Below, piece by piece: positions 6,349-8,075 of a stretch of 8,075 bases of DNA. The stretch spans positions 1 to 8,075 of the forward strand of contig JAITQJ010000155.1 in NCBI GenBank assembly GCA_031288955.1. The letters are read 5' to 3'. This DNA is from Planctomycetaceae bacterium (GTDB lineage: Bacteria > Planctomycetota > Planctomycetia > Pirellulales > Thermoguttaceae). Position 1 is the first letter of the stretch, and every line of letters starts with the position of its first letter. The notes beneath the pieces are model-generated. The model did no database searches. It was not told where the DNA came from and saw nothing but the letters and a program-made list of their open reading frames with translations. The position numbers and the translations under genes are program-made.

Positions 6349-6893
6349 TTAAGCGGTTGTTCGTTTTGCTGCTTTGAGCAATTCTTTCAGTTCGTTTGCA
6401 GCGTTCGGTAAAGTCCAATCTACGTCCCACTCCGTAATTCGGAGCAGCGTATAACCGTTCTTCGCCGCCGCAATGTCTCTCACAGAATCACGGAGAGCCC
6501 GTTGCTCATCCCTGTAGGCAGGGCTATTGTCCTTTGCCTGTATTTCCTCGCAAAGATGTATCCATTTCGATTTATCGAAATGGATAACAACACTGTCGGG
6601 ATAATGAGCAAGCGATATTTTTCGGGCTTCGCTGAAATGCTGCTTTTCATCAAATTCGATGATTAACTTGTCATTTTCGATGACGAAATCGCACTCAACA
6701 TCCTTCTTTTGACTACCGGAGGAATCCCCCGATAGGCAACAAGCGCATTGTAAATTGTCTGGTATTCTGCCGGAATACCTTCGGTATCGTCCCACCACTG
6801 AAAGGGCTTTTCCCTTTCAACGTTCTCTGTACCAAACTGCGTTTGCAGCAGTTTGAACAAGGCTTCTTTTTGTGCTTTCGCTTTGCTTTCCAT
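6349..6893 (-). pseudogene. Frameshifted PD-(D/E)XK (DUF559/Vsr-like) nuclease-type gene
   Basis: Two overlapping reading frames make one protein if a single base is restored. The upstream frame starts at ATG 6893 (MESKAKAQKEALFKLL), preceded by AGGAAA at 6901-6906, and reads through FQWWDDTEGIPAEYQTIYNALVAYRG. The downstream frame continues as DSSGSQKKDVECDFVIEN. The switch falls at CCCCC (6726-6730), five G on the coding strand; six would restore the frame. The repaired product is 181 aa. It has the pattern D69-(10)-E80-x-D82 with QH at 85-86 (CDFVIENDKLIIEFDEKQHF) and a C-terminal GYTLLRITEWDVD. This resembles the DUF559/Vsr branch of the PD-(D/E)XK fold. A function in DNA cleavage or repair is inferred from fold resemblance only. 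Options are a decayed gene, a phase-variable tract, a sequencing error, or (less likely, no slippery heptamer) programmed -1 frameshifting. As read, translation runs out of frame after residue 56 and stops early. Confidence 0.65.
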
Positions 6894-6900
6894 TTTCTGT

Positions 6901-6906
6901 TTTCCT
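6901..6906 (-). promoter_or_regulatory. Ribosome binding site of the nuclease-like gene
   Basis: AGGAAA on the - strand, 7 bases before ATG 6893. It decides this start over the in-frame TTG at 6959, which has no comparable leader. It is one of the few Shine-Dalgarno-like sites before any gene in the window. Confidence 0.55.
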
Positions 6907-6991
6907 TTGTTAAGGGTTAATGGTTTTTCAAGTGTCTTGTTGGCAACAGTATTTTCCAAAATGCTTTAACATTTCTTACATTGATACAGTT

Positions 6992-7022
6992 TTTATAACC
7001 TTATTATTTAACACTACATCAA
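6992..7022 (-). promoter_or_regulatory. Possible promoter of the nuclease-like gene
   Basis: On the - strand TTGATG (7017-7022) could be a -35 and TATAAA (6992-6997) a -10, with a 19-base spacer that is longer than optimal. It lies about 100 bases upstream of ATG 6893 in an A+T-rich stretch, where such matches arise easily by chance. Confidence 0.25.
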
Positions 7023-7037
7023 TAGACTTGTTCCATA
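7021..7037 (+). repeat. Intergenic motif AATAGAYTTGTTCCATA, copy 2
   Basis: Second copy of the motif at 997-1013, with 16 of 17 bases identical. It ends immediately before the glycosidase-like remnant, with a TAG stop (7036-7038) overlapping its last bases, so it may mark a rearrangement boundary. Confidence 0.45.
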
Positions 7038-7044
7038 GTTTGGG

Positions 7045-7119
7045 TTGAAAACGCTGAAAATCAAAGGCGGCAAAGTTTCGCTGCCGGCACATTCGCTCGT
7101 GATTTTGGCGTTGTACGTA
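7045..7119 (+). pseudogene. Remnant resembling the C-terminal tail of a glycoside hydrolase
   Basis: The + strand reads KTLKIKGGKVSLPAHSLVIL followed by ALYVTD. The pattern 'GGKVSLPAHSLVILAL' is like the last beta-strands of arabinofuranosidase-type glycosidases (for example GH51), where a K/G-rich turn is followed by LPxxSvxvl at the protein end. There is no upstream part: a TAG lies in frame at 7036-7038 and only a TTG could serve as start. The frame continues open to 7239, but the later portion overlaps - strand coding-like sequence and looks unrelated. I read it as a 3' fragment left by deletion. A chance resemblance is possible because only about 25 residues support it. Confidence 0.3.
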
Positions 7120-7137
7120 ACAGACATATTCGGTCAG

Positions 7138-7236
7138 TCAAGCACCGGCGAAAAAATCTGTCCTGACAACGGTGTTCTGAACGTCAATCTCACCTTGTTT
7201 TTCCCCCAATTTATTTTCTGCTTCAATACCCTCCAC
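7138..7236 (-). pseudogene. Coding-like stretch in frame behind a TAA, possible remnant
   Basis: On the - strand, in the same frame as the 28-codon ORF at 7243-7329 and separated from it by TAA-TTT-TTA, is an open stretch beginning GTG (7236). It encodes 32 residues, rich in Glu, Lys, Asp and Gln (VEGIEAENKLGEKQGEIDVQ and onward), ending at TGA (7138-7140). The composition is protein-like, unlike the translation of the opposite strand, but there is no Shine-Dalgarno before GTG. It may be the second half of a small gene interrupted by a nonsense mutation. I do not recognise it. Confidence 0.25.
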
Positions 7237-7242
7237 TAAAAA

Positions 7243-7329
7243 TTATGAACCGAAACTATCTACTTGTGCATACAGAACCTCAATGTCGGCTATGTCGAGC
7301 ATTATTGTATCGAACTGTTCGTGGGTCAT
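7243..7329 (-). CDS. Small 28-aa ORF following the transglutaminase-like gene
   Basis: ATG (7327-7329) begins 2 bases after the TAA of the transglutaminase-like gene (TAACTATG). The product starts MTHEQFDTIMLDIADIEVLY, continues AQVDSFGS and ends at TAA 7243-7245. The peptide is acidic and probably helical, with no signal or membrane segment. The tight spacing suggests translational coupling and a real small gene, or the head of a longer one cut by the TAA, since the frame continues protein-like to 7138. No Shine-Dalgarno is visible. The family is not recognised. Confidence 0.4.
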   Translation of the reverse strand: MTHEQFDTIMLDIADIEVLYAQVDSFGS

Positions 7330-7331
7330 AG

Positions 7332-8069
7332 TTATGGTTTGTTAGATATTGTGACTTGTTTGCTGGACCGCTCCCAGCCCGCCTTGGGTTCGGGTGCCGT
7401 ACGGGCCGCGCTTTCGACCTCACGGGCGGACGTTTTGGTTTGGGGCATAACCAGTGGGGACTGGGTTGCGGGTGCAGGGGCGGTGGCGTTACCCAAGGGC
7501 GACTTGTCCGGCACTACAGATGATACTAATGTACGTTCTGTTTGGGTTTTGACCTTGTACACATAAGCGGACTGGGCCGGCGGACCTAACTCACCCCACG
7601 TACGTATAGGCATTTTTACACTACGCTTCACGATGCAACCGTTCGGGGACTTTTGGGTGGCTGGTGAAAAAATACATACCCGGGCATGATTGTTATCATA
7701 ATACTTCCGGTACCAATCATAACCCTGTATGCGGGTTTGCAACACGTCCGCTATCCCTGAACGTATCTCACACCAGAAGTGCGCATCCACACCTTTCACT
7801 GAACCGCTCACCACCCGCGCCTCGTAGCCAGCCGCCTGGAATACGCGGGCGCACCAAAAAGCGTTTGGACAACAGCCCCGGCAGGACTGAGACAACTGAG
7901 TGAATGATAATGTCATCATTGTTGCGTAATGAGCCGGTATATGATAATGCGTCATAAAGAAAGCCTTGGCCGTCAGCACCACCGCATTCTCAAACTCGGC
8001 CGGGTTGTTGGTTGCCCGCCGTAAGGCATTGGCCACCGCCGCCGCACTCATACTCTCGTTGACCTTCAT
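7332..8069 (-). CDS. Transglutaminase-like cysteine hydrolase/peptidase with disordered C-terminal tail (possibly N-terminally incomplete)
   Basis: This - strand gene encodes 245 aa from ATG 8069. Residues 60-115 fit the transglutaminase-like (TGc) core. A Cys pair (C66/C67, in RGCCPNAF) lies 14-15 residues before AAGYEARVVSG, the same spacing as the catalytic Cys to the GIPARVVSG-type strand in the family. It is followed by AHFWCEI (H97) and then D108, giving a Cys-His-Asp triad in the right order. Such domains act as peptidases, amidases or cross-linking enzymes. Residues about 162-235 are rich in Pro, Ala, Ser and Thr and look disordered. Other cysteines (C63, C73, C100, C132, C145) are notable. 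The frame stays open to the window edge (two codons, QQ, before the ATG), so the true start may lie outside. Codon and base use look more G+C-rich than in the left-hand genes, hinting at an accessory origin. The substrate is unknown. Confidence 0.55.
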   Translation of the reverse strand: MKVNESMSAAAVANALRRATNNPAEFENAVVLTAKAFFMTHYHIPAHYATMMTLSFTQLSQSCRGCCPNAFWCARVFQAAGYEARVVSGSVKGVDAHFWCEIRSGIADVLQTRIQGYDWYRKYYDNNHARVCIFSPATQKSPNGCIVKRSVKMPIRTWGELGPPAQSAYVYKVKTQTERTLVSSVVPDKSPLGNATAPAPATQSPLVMPQTKTSAREVESAARTAPEPKAGWERSSKQVTISNKP

Positions 8070-8075
8070 TTGCTG

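Larger units (their letters stand above)
6894..7137. other. Intergenic region without an intact gene
   Basis: Between the nuclease-like gene and the last - strand coding-like stretch there is no complete gene. The part at 6960-7037 is A+T-rich and carries a possible - strand promoter and the second copy of the 17-base motif. From about 7045 the + strand briefly looks coding (see the glycosidase-like remnant). Confidence 0.6.

Noticed and set aside
6720..6740. Programmed -1 ribosomal frameshift at the nuclease-like gene
   Set aside because: The coding-strand context TATCGGGGGATT does not fit an X-XXY-YYZ slippery heptamer, and no strong downstream stem-loop was noticed. A plain one-base loss is simpler.
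6980..7023. Inverted repeat ATTGAT...ATCAAT in the intergenic region
   Set aside because: Only six bases per arm, 32 bases apart, in A+T-rich DNA. This is expected by chance.
7264..7566. 100-residue + strand reading frame opposite the transglutaminase-like gene
   Set aside because: It is antisense to the Pro/Ala/Ser-rich tail, whose composition leaves opposite frames open; no leader or domain is evident.

Overview
The window looks like bacterial chromosome of intermediate GC. The best guess is a member of the Planctomycetota, possibly a Pirellulales/Thermoguttaceae-like lineage. This is inferred from the fused GldF/GldG-type ABC protein, the FliN with a long Pro/Ala-rich N-terminal extension carrying FliM-like motifs, the HEAT-repeat partner gene, and the near absence of Shine-Dalgarno sequences before the main genes. 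No single marker here proves the taxonomy.

Layout: (1) Bases 1-879 hold the last codons of an unidentified upstream gene and a flagellar switch protein of the FliN type, on the + strand. (2) A clean tRNA-Pro(TGG) lies at 891-965. (3) Bases 966-1110 form a promoter region with a very good sigma70-type promoter whose -35 element sits in an imperfect palindrome. A 12-base motif is repeated exactly 50 bases upstream. (4) Bases 1111-6297 look like a three-gene + strand operon: a fused ABC-2 permease/GldG-like protein, a HEAT-repeat protein 31 bases later, and pantothenate synthetase (panC), whose ATG overlaps the preceding stop as TGATG. (5) Convergent to panC, on the - strand at 6349-6893, is a DUF559/Vsr-like PD-(D/E)XK nuclease-type gene, broken by a one-base frameshift in a run of five C (five G on the coding strand). 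(6) Bases 6894-7137 contain no intact gene. They hold an intergenic 17-base motif nearly identical to one upstream of the ABC gene, and a + strand stretch that looks like the tail of a glycosidase. (7) Bases 7138-8069 on the - strand carry a transglutaminase-like cysteine-hydrolase gene with a disordered Pro/Ala/Ser-rich tail, then a 28-codon ORF beginning 2 bases after its stop, then a further in-frame stretch behind a TAA. This end looks like an accessory, partly decaying region.

How the genes fit together: the left part is housekeeping (motility, tRNA, envelope-associated ABC transport, pantothenate/CoA synthesis). The right part, from about 6300 on, is accessory in character. No CRISPR array, insertion sequence or prophage module is visible. 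The observations I consider most worth following are the triple CheY-docking-like motif array on FliN, the palindromic promoter with its repeat, and the frameshifted nuclease-like gene.
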